Below the pieces are notes generated by a model, which saw only the letters and a program-made list of their open reading frames with translations, ran no database searches and was not told where the DNA came from. This document shows, in pieces, positions 56,613 to 64,000 of a DNA stretch of 64,000 nt. The position numbers and the translations under genes are program-made. Numbering within the stretch: position 1 is the first letter of the stretch; each line of letters begins with the position of its first letter. This stretch comes from an uncultured Thermoleophilia bacterium (GTDB lineage Bacteria; Actinomycetota; Thermoleophilia; Miltoncostaeales; Miltoncostaeaceae), in NCBI GenBank assembly GCA_938017905.1, contig CALIKX010000001.1:20652-84651 (forward strand), written 5' to 3'.

Positions 56613-57260
56613 CTACCAGGGGGGCTCAGCCGCGTGCCACTCGCCGAGGGACCGGAAGGCGGCCCAGAACCGGCGCTTGGCGTCCTGCTCGTCCAGCGAG
56701 TCGTCGATGTCCGGCGTGACGAGCGCCTCGATCGCCGGTGTCCATGCCGTGACCACCCCATGCTCGACCGGGAGCGGCTCGGCCATCGGGAAGCCCAGTG
56801 CGTCCACGGCGGCGATGGTCCGGTCCCCCATGGCCACGAGGATGCGTGGGCGCACGATGCGGATCTCCTCGGCAAGCCACTCCAGTTCATCGCCCATGGG
56901 TGATGAGGGATCGGCATGCGGGCACTTCAGCACCAGCGTCCCGTACAGGGACGAGGGGTCGACCTGCAGGCGCTCGGCGCTCCGGCGGATCGCCTCGCCC
57001 GAGCGCCCGTAGAACGACACGCCCTCCTGCCGCTCGGCGAGGGATGACTGCCACTTCACCAGCATGATGTCGGCGGTGGGGGAGCCGGATGCCTTCACGG
57101 GGAACGTGCCACCCGCCTGGCACCCCGGGCATGCATCCATGCGCTCCTCGAGGAGGTGCATCTCGCGGATCGCCCGGTCGAGGTACGCGTCCTCGATGCG
57201 GGGGACCGACGGGCCCTCGCGGGGCCCGGGCTCGGGAGTGACGGGAGACTCTGCGCTCAT
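56613..57260 (-). CDS. Uracil-DNA-glycosylase-superfamily-like protein, degenerate active site
   Basis: A 215-residue protein with the scaffold of family-4/5 UDG. The N-terminal C-x-x-C (DACPGCQAGG) is present. ADIMLVKWQSSLAERQEG aligns with the catalytic loop that normally reads G-E-A/G-P-G, and FYGRSGEAI with F-V-G-x-A-G. A third Cys is in VLKCPHADP. The fourth cluster Cys and the C-terminal H-P-S motif are not found. Loss of the GEAPG loop and one cluster ligand suggests altered or lost glycosylase activity. Likely last gene of the inositol-lipid transcription unit (67-nt gap). Confidence 0.7.
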   Translation of the reverse strand: MSAESPVTPEPGPREGPSVPRIEDAYLDRAIREMHLLEERMDACPGCQAGGTFPVKASGSPTADIMLVKWQSSLAERQEGVSFYGRSGEAIRRSAERLQVDPSSLYGTLVLKCPHADPSSPMGDELEWLAEEIRIVRPRILVAMGDRTIAAVDALGFPMAEPLPVEHGVVTAWTPAIEALVTPDIDDSLDEQDAKRRFWAAFRSLGEWHAAEPPW

Positions 57261-57326
57261 CAGCGCCTGTCGTTTCGTCCCCGTGCCCTGGCCTTCCTGC
57301 CGTCGCGGCGCAGGGAGCGTTGCAAC

Positions 57327-59144
57327 CTAGGCGTCGTGCTGCGACGCGCGGCGCGAGGAACGCGCGCCGCGACCGCGACGGCCACGTCGGCGTCGCACGG
57401 GCCGGGCGTCGCCCAGGGCCGTCATGAACTCCCGCGGACCGGCGAACGACTGCATGAGCATGCCGGCCGTGCCGACCTCGGCGGGCGCGGTGGCGGCGCT
57501 GCCGCCGGTCACCACGAGGCCCGCGCGCTGCAGCAGCAGGGCGGCGTCGGTGGCCTGGGCGGCGGGCCGGGCCGGCGTGAGGCCCTCGTGGCAGTCGACC
57601 AGCCCGGCGGCATCGCGGAGTGCCTCCGCCGGTGGTGCAGCGGCCGAGTCGGGATGCGGGATCAGCGTGAGGCCACCCTGCGCGCGTACCCGGTGAAGGG
57701 CTTCATCGAGGGCGAGGCCATCCGGCACGGGCTCCGTGAGGAACAGGCCCACCACCACGCCCTCGCGCGTCTCGATCTCCTGGCCCACGATCACCTTGAG
57801 CGCGTCCGGGGCGAGGCGCAGCACCTCCAGCGCCGGCGCGATGCCGCCGGGCGCCGCCACTGCGATGATGCGCACGTCGCGGTCCACCGCGGCCTGCACG
57901 ATCTCCCGCGGGCCCAGGCCGGAGCCGCCCCGCACGCGCAGGTCCGCGAAGACCGGCGCCTCGGTGCCGTTGGCTGCTGCCTCGGCGGGTCGGGCTGCCA
58001 CGCCCCGGTACAGCGTCTCCAGATCCGCCGCGACATCGTCCCAGGTGCGCGCCCGCCCGCGCTGCTCGGCCGCCGCTGACAGCAGTGCCACCCGCGCGGG
58101 GTTGACGAGGCACGAGGTGATGGCATCCGCCCAGGCCTCGGACGTGAACGGCGGCAGCGCGATGCCGGAATCGCCCCCAAGGGCCTCCTCCACCTCGGGC
58201 CCGCGGGCCGCGAGGACGCACATCCCGGCGGCCATGGCCTCGCGCAGAACGGGGGTCGCGGCCTCCTCCGCGGTCGGGAAGAGCGCAATCCGCCCGCGGC
58301 GGAAGGCCTCGCCCCGCGCGGTGGCCCCGGCATCCGGCATCACCGACACGCGCTCGCGCAGCGCCTTGGGAACCGCCGCGCGCGTGCGCTGGGGGGTACC
58401 GGCGGGACCGATGACGGTGATGGGGCCCGACAGCGCGGGATCGGTGGCGGCGAGCGCCCGCATCACGAAGCGCAGGCCGGTCCGATCCCGGTCGCGCGCC
58501 ACCACCACCACGCCCGGCGCCGTGGACGGCGGGCCGAACAGGGCCGGGTCGATCCCCTCGGGCACCACCTCATAGGCACCGGGGAGGATGCCCGCCAGCA
58601 CGTGGCCCGCGGCGGCCGACAGGGCGATGCGCAGGTCCGCCTGCGCGAGCGCGCGGTCCACCAGCGGTCGCACGAAGGCCACGCCGGCGAGTGGTGCCGT
58701 GCGGTGGAAGGTGACGGCCCGCACGCCCGTGGCGTGCCGGAGCGCGGCAAGCGCCGGCGAGGGTGCCAGCGGCTCATGCAGATGGGCCACGTCGAAGCCG
58801 CCCATTCCGAGCGCGATCTCGAGCCCCGAGGCGGAGTCGATCGGCCCTCCCAGGCGCCGGCCGGGCCCCTTGGCTCCCGAGCGGATGGCGCGGGAGGTGG
58901 CGACCACGAGCGGGGGGCCGCCTGCGTCGGCGGCCACCGCATCCCGGTCGCCCGCCTCCAGCGCCTCGATGCGCCGTCTGCCGGCCTCTGCCGGAGGGCG
59001 CCCCGTGCCCGGGGCGAGGATCGTCACCGCGTGGCCCCGCCGGGCGAGTGCCTCGGCCTCGGCGGCGACGGCGTGCCCCACGTCGTCCCCCGGGGGGAAC
59101 GCGTGGGGCGACACCATCGCGATCCTCAGCGGTGAGGTGCTCAC
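57327..59144 (-). CDS. GT4-family glycosyltransferase fused to a degenerate PHP domain
   Basis: A 605-residue two-domain protein. Residues 1-~380 are a GT-B glycosyltransferase of family 4 (RIAMVSPHAFPPGDDVGHAV, AHLHEPLAPSPAL, VVPEGIDPALF, donor-site region AATPVLREAMAAGMCVLAA). Residues ~400-575 align with a PHP phosphoesterase: FADLRVRGGSGLGPREIVQA, VIVGQEIETREGVVVGLFLT, GGLTLIPHPDS, VVTGGSAATAPAEVGTAGML. The PHP metal ligands D-L-H-x-H, T-D-H and S-D-A-H are replaced; only the Glu and one His survive. An Arg-rich tail follows. Downstream of the inositol-phosphate synthase gene by 13 nt; a role in glycosylating phosphatidylinositol is inference. Confidence 0.8.
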   Translation of the reverse strand: MSTSPLRIAMVSPHAFPPGDDVGHAVAAEAEALARRGHAVTILAPGTGRPPAEAGRRRIEALEAGDRDAVAADAGGPPLVVATSRAIRSGAKGPGRRLGGPIDSASGLEIALGMGGFDVAHLHEPLAPSPALAALRHATGVRAVTFHRTAPLAGVAFVRPLVDRALAQADLRIALSAAAGHVLAGILPGAYEVVPEGIDPALFGPPSTAPGVVVVARDRDRTGLRFVMRALAATDPALSGPITVIGPAGTPQRTRAAVPKALRERVSVMPDAGATARGEAFRRGRIALFPTAEEAATPVLREAMAAGMCVLAARGPEVEEALGGDSGIALPPFTSEAWADAITSCLVNPARVALLSAAAEQRGRARTWDDVAADLETLYRGVAARPAEAAANGTEAPVFADLRVRGGSGLGPREIVQAAVDRDVRIIAVAAPGGIAPALEVLRLAPDALKVIVGQEIETREGVVVGLFLTEPVPDGLALDEALHRVRAQGGLTLIPHPDSAAAPPAEALRDAAGLVDCHEGLTPARPAAQATDAALLLQRAGLVVTGGSAATAPAEVGTAGMLMQSFAGPREFMTALGDARPVRRRRGRRGRGARSSRRASQHDA

Positions 59145-59157
59145 CGCGACCCGCGGC

Positions 59158-60252
59158 CTACTTCGGCAGGGCGGCGTCGCTCTCGCCGCTGATGAACTCT
59201 TCGGTCATCTCGCGCGCGACGTCGTCCGGGTGCTGGATGGGCGGGCTCTTCATGAAGTACGCCGACGGCCCCTCGAGGGTGCCCGAGATGCCGCGGTCCA
59301 TGGCCAGCTTGCAGCAGCGCACGGCGTCGATCACGACCCCGGCGGAGTTCGGGGAGTCCCACACCTCGAGCTTCAGCTCGATGTTGAGCGGCACGTCGCC
59401 GAATGCCTGGCCCTCCATGCGGATGTGCGCCCACTTGCGGTCGGTGAGCCACGGCACGTAGTCGCTGGGGCCGATGTGGATGTCCCGCGGGTCCATCTCG
59501 TAGTCGAGCATCGAGGTGACCGCGTTGGTCTTGCTGATCTTCTTCGACTCCAGGCGCTCGCGCTCGAGCATGTTGAGGAAGTCGGTGTTGCCACCGAAGT
59601 TCAGCTGCGTCGTGTGCTTCAGGCGCACCCCGCGCTCGCGCATGAGCCGCGTCAGCTGCCGGTGCACGATGGTGGCCCCGACCTGGCTCTTGATGTCGTC
59701 GCCCACGATGGGCGCGCCAGCCTCGCGGAAGCGCTGCTGCCAGTAGTGCTCGCGCCCGATGAACACCGGAACGCAGTTCACGAACCCGCAGCCGGCGGCG
59801 AGGATGTGCTCCACGTACCACTTGGTCGCCTGCTCGGAACCCACCGGAAGGTACGACACCACCACGTCGGTGTTGGTGTCCTTGAGCAGGCCGGTGATGT
59901 CGGCGGTCTCGCCGGGCGCCTTCTCGATGACCTCCGAGAGGTACTTGCCCAGACCGTCGTGGGTCATCCCCCGCTCGACCGTCACGCCGGTCGTGGGCAC
60001 GTCCGAGAACTTCAGCGTGTTGTTGGGCTCGCTGAAGATGGCGTCGGAGAGGTCCGTGCCGACCTTGCGGGAGTCGATGTCGATCGCCGCCGTGAAGTTG
60101 ATGTCCTTCACGTGGTACCCGCCGAGGACCGAGTGCATGAGGCCCGGCACGAAGTCGTCCTTGCCAGCGTCCTTGTAGAACTGGACGCCCTGCACGAAGG
60201 ACGAGGCACAGTTGCCCACGCCGATGATGGCGACGTTGACGGTCTTGCTCAC
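59158..60252 (-). CDS. ino1: myo-Inositol-1-phosphate (inositol-3-phosphate) synthase
   Basis: A 364-residue NAD-dependent synthase that converts glucose-6-phosphate to inositol-3-phosphate. [20 protein letters not shown] is the Rossmann NAD loop; [20 protein letters not shown] and [16 protein letters not shown] are core conserved segments of the actinobacterial/archaeal type. GTG at 60252 (VSKTVNVAI) is used, with GGGGGA ~9 nt upstream; the ATG at 60303 would overlap the upstream gene. It lies 22 nt after the CDP-alcohol transferase. Confidence 0.94.
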   Translation of the reverse strand: MSKTVNVAIIGVGNCASSFVQGVQFYKDAGKDDFVPGLMHSVLGGYHVKDINFTAAIDIDSRKVGTDLSDAIFSEPNNTLKFSDVPTTGVTVERGMTHDGLGKYLSEVIEKAPGETADITGLLKDTNTDVVVSYLPVGSEQATKWYVEHILAAGCGFVNCVPVFIGREHYWQQRFREAGAPIVGDDIKSQVGATIVHRQLTRLMRERGVRLKHTTQLNFGGNTDFLNMLERERLESKKISKTNAVTSMLDYEMDPRDIHIGPSDYVPWLTDRKWAHIRMEGQAFGDVPLNIELKLEVWDSPNSAGVVIDAVRCCKLAMDRGISGTLEGPSAYFMKSPPIQHPDDVAREMTEEFISGESDAALPK

Positions 60253-60274
60253 GAGTTCGGGTCCCCCCGGTCGA

Positions 60275-60934
60275 TTAGCTGGCTTCCGGGGGCCCGTCGG
60301 CATCCCGAAGTACGGAGTGTACGTAGAACAGGCGTTGCGCGAAGGTGATGAGGGTGCCCACGGCGAGGATCGTCATGACCACCTCGATCGTGATGCCCCA
60401 CCCGCCCAGGAACAGCGCGGCGCTCACGAGCACGAGGCGCTCGGTGCGGCTGAAGAGACCGCCCTTGTTGGAATCGACGCCCAGCCCCTCGGCGCGGGCC
60501 CGGGTGTAGGACACCAGGAACGACCCCGCGAGCGCCAGGAACGTCATCGCGACCGCCCAGGTGCGCGCCTCGGTCGCCATGGCGACCCCGATGCCGCCCA
60601 GCACCAGGCCCTCGCCCAGGCGGTCCAGGTTGGAGTCGAGGAAGGCGCCGAAGCGCGTTGCCTTGCCGCTCATCCGCGCCACAGAGCCATCGAACATGTC
60701 ACTGATGGACCCGACCACGAACACCACGCCGGCGGCGATCCACAACTCGAAGCCCGCGAGTGCCGCGGTGGCGACCGCGAGGGCGAACCCGAACACCGTG
60801 ATGGCATTCGGGGTGACCCCTCGGCGCACGAGGACCCGCACGAGGGGATCTGCGAAGGACCTTGCGGCGTCTGAGAACTTCTTCCGGGCTTCCGGGGTGC
60901 CGTCGCCCGGTGCGTCGTCGGTCCGTATGGGGAT
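60275..60934 (-). CDS. pgsA: CDP-alcohol phosphatidyltransferase (probable phosphatidylinositol-phosphate synthase)
   Basis: About 219 residues with ~6 transmembrane segments. The signature D-x2-D-G-x2-A-R-x8-G-x3-D-x3-D is complete: [20 protein letters not shown] then LDSNLD. Adjacent ino1 makes inositol phosphate the likely acceptor, giving phosphatidylinositol phosphate. The conserved region begins at [20 protein letters not shown], but no in-frame ATG, GTG or TTG exists between it and ~60 nt inside the divergent gene. ATC 60934 (6 nt after GAGGAAGG, 60948-60941) or ATA 60928 are the best candidates; GTG farther in would remove the first helix. Start therefore uncertain. Confidence 0.85.
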   Translation of the reverse strand: MPIRTDDAPGDGTPEARKKFSDAARSFADPLVRVLVRRGVTPNAITVFGFALAVATAALAGFELWIAAGVVFVVGSISDMFDGSVARMSGKATRFGAFLDSNLDRLGEGLVLGGIGVAMATEARTWAVAMTFLALAGSFLVSYTRARAEGLGVDSNKGGLFSRTERLVLVSAALFLGGWGITIEVVMTILAVGTLITFAQRLFYVHSVLRDADGPPEAS

Positions 60935-60962
60935 CGGGAGCCTTCCTCGTCGGTGAGCGCCG

Positions 60963-60969
60963 TAGAATA
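60963..60969. promoter_or_regulatory. Overlapping divergent -10 elements
   Basis: TAGAAT (60963-60968, + strand) for the FAH-family gene and TATTCT (60969-60964, - strand) for the pgsA-ino1 operon overlap by 5 bp. The + strand ATG is 8 nt beyond its -10, so that transcript should be leaderless. No strong -35 on either side. Confidence 0.5.
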
Positions 60970-60976
60970 GTCGGTG

Positions 60977-61786
60977 ATGCGCCTCTGCTCCTTCCGCGCC
61001 CCCGACGGTCCCCGCCCCGGCCTCGTGGATGGTGACCACGTGGTGCCCCTCGCGGCCTCCTCGGCACAGGAGGTCATCGCGGGAAGGGCCCCGACGGCTG
61101 CAGCGGGCGATCCCCTCCCCCTGTCGGCGGTGGTGCTCGAGGCGCCGGTCGTCCCCGGGAATGCCTTCGGCATCGGCCTCAACTACCGGGCCCATGCGGC
61201 GGAGACCGGCAAGGAGCCGCCGTCCGAGCCGGTGCTGTTCGCGAAGATGCGCGGCACCGTCAACCGCCCGTCCGGGCCGGTGATCCATCCCGAATGGACG
61301 CGCCGGCTGGACTACGAGGGGGAACTCGGCGTGGTCATCGGCACGCGTGCGCACCGCGTTCCCGCCTCCCGTGCCCTGGACCATGTCTTCGGGTACCTGG
61401 TGGTGGATGACGTGAGTGCCCGTGACCGCCAGGCATCGGAGCCGCAGTGGATCCGCGCCAAGAGCGGGTGGGGCTTCATGCCGATGGGCCCGTGGATCAC
61501 CTCGGCCGATGAGGCCGGTGACCCGCAGGACATGCGCATCCGCACCTGGGTGAACGGCGAACTGCGCCAGGACACCAGCACCGCTGACATGATCTTCCCC
61601 GTCGCGGAGCTCGTCTCGTTCGCATCGCACGTGTTCCCGCTCGAGCCGGGTGATCTCATCACCACCGGTACCCCGCAGGGGGTGGGCGTGGGGATGGACC
61701 CCATGCGCTTCCTCGCCCCGGGCGACATCGTGCGCATCGAGATTGACCGCCTCGGGACGATCGAGCACGAGATCCTGCTGCCGTGA
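60977..61786 (+). CDS. Fumarylacetoacetate-hydrolase (FAH) family protein
   Basis: A 269-residue FAH-fold enzyme. IGLNYRAHAAETGKEPPSEP, FAKMRGTVNRPSGPVIHP, the metal site RLDYEGELGVVIG and VVDDVSARDRQ, and PLEPGDLITTGTPQGVGVGM are all conserved. The family includes acylpyruvases, oxaloacetate decarboxylases and hydratase/isomerases of aromatic catabolism; the substrate is not deducible. GTG 60974 is an in-frame alternative start. Confidence 0.9.
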   Translation: MRLCSFRAPDGPRPGLVDGDHVVPLAASSAQEVIAGRAPTAAAGDPLPLSAVVLEAPVVPGNAFGIGLNYRAHAAETGKEPPSEPVLFAKMRGTVNRPSGPVIHPEWTRRLDYEGELGVVIGTRAHRVPASRALDHVFGYLVVDDVSARDRQASEPQWIRAKSGWGFMPMGPWITSADEAGDPQDMRIRTWVNGELRQDTSTADMIFPVAELVSFASHVFPLEPGDLITTGTPQGVGVGMDPMRFLAPGDIVRIEIDRLGTIEHEILLP

Positions 61787-62559
61787 GTACCGAGCGCGAC
61801 GTGGCGGCCATGCGGCGGGTGATCGCGATGACGGGCCTGTCGTTCCCGCGCGGCCTGCTGGGCGGGGATGCCATGGATCTCGCGGCGGCCATCGGGGCGG
61901 GCGCCCCCGGGCGCTCCGAGGTGGATGAATTGATCCATCGAGTTGCCATGGCGCAGTGGCCTGCGCTGCAGGGGCCGATGGCGGCGGCGCTCGACCGGGC
62001 GGACCGGCCGGAGGACCCCGGCGACGAACGCGCGCTGGCGGTGGCGGAGCAGTTCGCCGCCGATGCCGACCCGGGCAATCCTCTGGCCCTGGCGCTGGCC
62101 GAGCGGGCGGGCCTGGACCTCGCGGCGGTGCGCGCGCGGGCACTGGATCGGTTCGAGGCGCTTGCCGCCGTGCAGGGCGCCGACCCCGGCCGCCCCGAGG
62201 CCCTGGTGGCACTGGCGACGACCGCCGGGCGGTCCGTGGTGGACCTGCTTGACCTCGATCCGGAGGACTTCGCCCCCGAGATCGCCGACTACGCGGACGC
62301 CTCCACGCCGGCGGATGAGGCCACGCCGCGCCTGGCGCGCGCCACGGGCGATCCCGAGGTGCGCGAATGGGCGCGCGAGGCCGTGCGCGGCCTGGATGTC
62401 CCCGCCCCGCCCGCGGCCCTCGCGGCGGTCCGGCGCATGGCCGATGGCCCGCCGCCCGAGGACCCCGCGGACGATGTGCTCTGGACCGCCGCCATCATCG
62501 TGCTGGCCGAGGACGCCATCGACATGGCCACGGCAGACGAGGAGACGGACGGGGACTAG
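61783..62559 (+). CDS. Acidic alanine-rich protein, unknown
   Basis: A 258-residue very acidic, Ala/Asp/Glu-rich protein with no domain that I recognise. It looks all-helical (LALALAERAGLDLAAVRARA). GTG overlaps the stop of the FAH gene (GTGA), and its own TAG shares CTAG with the convergent MetF-family gene. Confidence 0.6.
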   Translation: MSTERDVAAMRRVIAMTGLSFPRGLLGGDAMDLAAAIGAGAPGRSEVDELIHRVAMAQWPALQGPMAAALDRADRPEDPGDERALAVAEQFAADADPGNPLALALAERAGLDLAAVRARALDRFEALAAVQGADPGRPEALVALATTAGRSVVDLLDLDPEDFAPEIADYADASTPADEATPRLARATGDPEVREWAREAVRGLDVPAPPAALAAVRRMADGPPPEDPADDVLWTAAIIVLAEDAIDMATADEETDGD

Positions 62560-63476
62560 CGGGCGGCGGCCACCAGCCCGGCGCGCGCGAGGATCTCGGG
62601 CACCGACGACTCCCACGCCACGGCCATCACGTGGATGCCGGCGACTCCCGGGATCTCCTGGAGGGCCTGGATCACCTCGACGCAGATGTCCATGCCCGTC
62701 TCGCCCTCGTCATCCGCGTGCTGCATGCGGGCGATGAGGTGGTCGGGCACGGTGACGCCCCACACCTTGTCGCGCATGTGCTCGGCCATCCGGAGGTGCT
62801 TGAAGGGCCCCACGCCGATCAGCAGCCGGGGCAGGGCGGGCAGGTCCGCCGCCTCGAGGCGGCTCATGAATGCGGCAACGCGCTCCGGCTCGTAGACCAG
62901 CTGCGTCTGGAAGAAGTCGGCGCCGGCCTCCATCTTCGCGCGGATCTTCGAGATCTCGACGTCGGGGTCGTCCGCGGCGGGATGGGCGGTTGCTCCGATC
63001 ACGAGGTGGGGCGGCTGCCCGATCAGCTCCTCGTCGCCCTCGTTCATGAACCGCCCGTTCCGCAGCGAGGACTGCAGCCGCAGCAGCGCCATGGTGTCGA
63101 GATCGTTCACCACGGCCGCGTCGGGGTGATTGCCGATGTGGATGGGGTCGCCGCTCATCGACAGCGTGTTGTGGATGCCCAGGGCCGATGCGCCGAGGAT
63201 GTCGCTGGTCAGCGCCATGCGGTTCCGGTCGCGCACCGTCATCTGCATCACGGGCTCGGCGCCGTTGTCGAGCGCGATGCGACCGCAGGCAAGGGGGCAC
63301 ATGCGCGACTGCGCCGTCTGGTTGTCGGTGATGTTCACCGCATCGGTGACCGGTCCGAGCAGGCGGGCCTTCTCGGCGATGACCGAGGGGTCCGCGCTCT
63401 TCGGCGGGCCGATCTCGCTGGTGATGGCGAACCGGCCCTCATGCAGCGCCGACTCGAGTCGTGTGGGTGTGTTCAT
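62556..63476 (-). CDS. Methylenetetrahydrofolate reductase family protein (MetF-like)
   Basis: A 306-residue TIM-barrel flavoprotein of the MTHFR family, which reduces 5,10-methylene-THF to 5-methyl-THF. The active-site Glu is in ITSEIGPPKS; LSMSGDPIHIG matches the flavin/folate Asp loop; FFQTQLVYEPERVAAFM and GVGPFKHLRMAEHMRD are also typical. Short, without the C-terminal regulatory domain. Whether it is the main MetF or a paralogue cannot be told. Confidence 0.85.
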   Translation of the reverse strand: MNTPTRLESALHEGRFAITSEIGPPKSADPSVIAEKARLLGPVTDAVNITDNQTAQSRMCPLACGRIALDNGAEPVMQMTVRDRNRMALTSDILGASALGIHNTLSMSGDPIHIGNHPDAAVVNDLDTMALLRLQSSLRNGRFMNEGDEELIGQPPHLVIGATAHPAADDPDVEISKIRAKMEAGADFFQTQLVYEPERVAAFMSRLEAADLPALPRLLIGVGPFKHLRMAEHMRDKVWGVTVPDHLIARMQHADDEGETGMDICVEVIQALQEIPGVAGIHVMAVAWESSVPEILARAGLVAAAR

Positions 63477-63603
63477 AGGTGATGCACCGTATCACTGACG
63501 CATGCAATATGGCCGCATGCAGGCAAATCATGGAATATCCGCTGCATCCGGAATGTTTTTTGCCCCCTGCAGTCAGGTTTTTGTAAGGACCGGAGGACCG
63601 GGG

Positions 63604-63631
63604 TTGCGGCCCCCGAGACCCGACCTAGGTT
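63604..63631 (+). promoter_or_regulatory. Promoter for the last gene
   Basis: TTGCGG (63604-63609), 16-nt spacer, TAGGTT (63626-63631); ATG 34 nt further with GGAGGAC between. The rest of the 188-nt gap (63477-63664) is relatively AT-rich for this genome, with a TTTTTTG and a TTTTTG run but no further feature. Confidence 0.5.
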
Positions 63632-63664
63632 CGACGCCACGTACTCAACCCCGGAGGACAGTCC

Positions 63665-64000
63665 ATGAAGCTCACCCCATACCTCATCGCCTCGGCTGCC
63701 GTGATCGGCACTGCTGCGGTCCTTGTGGGTTCCGGCACCGCCGCGAGCGAGAACCAGAACAGCACGGGCACCCAGTTGCTCATCAACCAGCGCATCTCGC
63801 AGGCCGCGGTGCTGCGCTCGAACCAGTCCCTGAACTACCTGGCCCCGATCCGCACCACGCAGACCGACGCGGCCAACACGGGCAAGAACGGCGTCACGCC
63901 GCTCAGCCGCGTGCAGGGCTCGGGCAAGGGGTGGACGACGTCGCAGATCGCGGACAAGGCCGTGACGGGCGCGAAGATCGCCGATGGCACCGTGACCAAC
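63665..64000 (+). CDS. Secreted protein, start only (cut by window end)
   Basis: The first 112 codons of an exported protein. The N-terminus MKLTPYLIASAAVIGTAAVL ends in a signal-peptide-like ...GSGTAAS. It is Asn/Gln/Ser/Thr-rich, then TTSQIADKAVTGAKIADGTV, the start of an I-A-D-G/K-A-V-T type short repeat often seen in surface or fibre proteins. Preceded by GGAGGAC. Function unknown. Confidence 0.7.
   Translation, partial: MKLTPYLIASAAVIGTAAVLVGSGTAASENQNSTGTQLLINQRISQAAVLRSNQSLNYLAPIRTTQTDAANTGKNGVTPLSRVQGSGKGWTTSQIADKAVTGAKIADGTVTN

Noticed and set aside
60253..60303. ATG 60303 as the start of ino1
   Set aside because: The 17-residue lead is Pro/Arg-rich, overlaps the pgsA-like coding end, and GTG 60252 has a Shine-Dalgarno and matches the family N-terminus.

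Overview
The window is about 64 kb of very GC-rich, almost fully coding bacterial DNA. It looks chromosomal and actinobacterial. It has the complete secE-nusG-rplKAJL-rpoBC, str (rpsL-rpsG-fusA), tuf and S10-spc-alpha clusters, tRNA-Trp next to secE, a myo-inositol-3-phosphate synthase beside a phosphatidylinositol-synthase-type CDP-alcohol transferase, and C-x2-C forms of L33, L36 and S14. A deep actinobacterial lineage such as Thermoleophilia would fit, but that is inference; no 16S gene is present. I see no mobile element, CRISPR array, phage gene or origin.

Layout. 1-3.8 kb: a partial thioredoxin-domain (DUF255) gene, a divergent J-domain protein, and an acyl-CoA-ligase-like gene with a small partner. 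3.8-7.7 kb: rpmG, tRNA-Trp, secE, nusG, rplK, rplA, rplJ, rplL, closed by a strong hairpin. 7.7-12.1 kb: two tandem secreted subtilisin-family proteases and two small unknowns, lying between rplL and rpoB. 12.4-20.7 kb: rpoB-rpoC. 20.8-24.1 kb: membrane and envelope genes (unknown membrane protein, M74-type murein endopeptidase, anchored unknown, EcfT-like protein). 24.1-31.4 kb: rpsL-rpsG-fusA, an opposing FAD/Fe-S oxidoreductase, and tuf. 31.5-46.7 kb: an unbroken run from rpsJ to rplQ that includes secY, adk, map and rpoA but not infA. 46.7-51.9 kb: a secreted unknown coupled to rplQ, truA, a 114-nt palindromic element, and surE-HAD phosphatase-ligA. 51.9-56.6 kb: a PBP4-type carboxypeptidase, a small unknown, tRNA-Pro, a CoA-binding protein, an NfuA-like protein, a nitrilase-family amidase and a TRAM-domain rRNA methyltransferase. 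56.6-60.9 kb (minus strand): a likely operon of CDP-alcohol phosphatidyltransferase, inositol-phosphate synthase, a glycosyltransferase fused to a degenerate PHP domain, and a degenerate uracil-DNA-glycosylase-like protein. 61-64 kb: an FAH-family enzyme, an unknown, a MetF-family protein, and the start of a secreted protein.

How the genes work together. Most of the window is transcription, translation and secretion machinery in tightly overlapping operons (ATGA, GTGA and TTGA junctions). The inositol operon should supply phosphatidylinositol and may glycosylate it. Three convergent gene pairs end in the same way, sharing a CTAG in which both stop codons lie. Several core genes use TTG or GTG starts. 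Three (rplJ, adk and the pgsA-like gene) have no ATG, GTG or TTG at the expected start and appear to use CTG, ATA and ATC/ATA.

The most unusual items are the glycosyltransferase-dead-PHP fusion in an inositol-lipid operon, the tandem proteases between rplL and rpoB, the 114-nt element with perfect 21-bp inverted repeats, the non-canonical starts, the missing infA, and the motif-stripped glycosylase-like protein.
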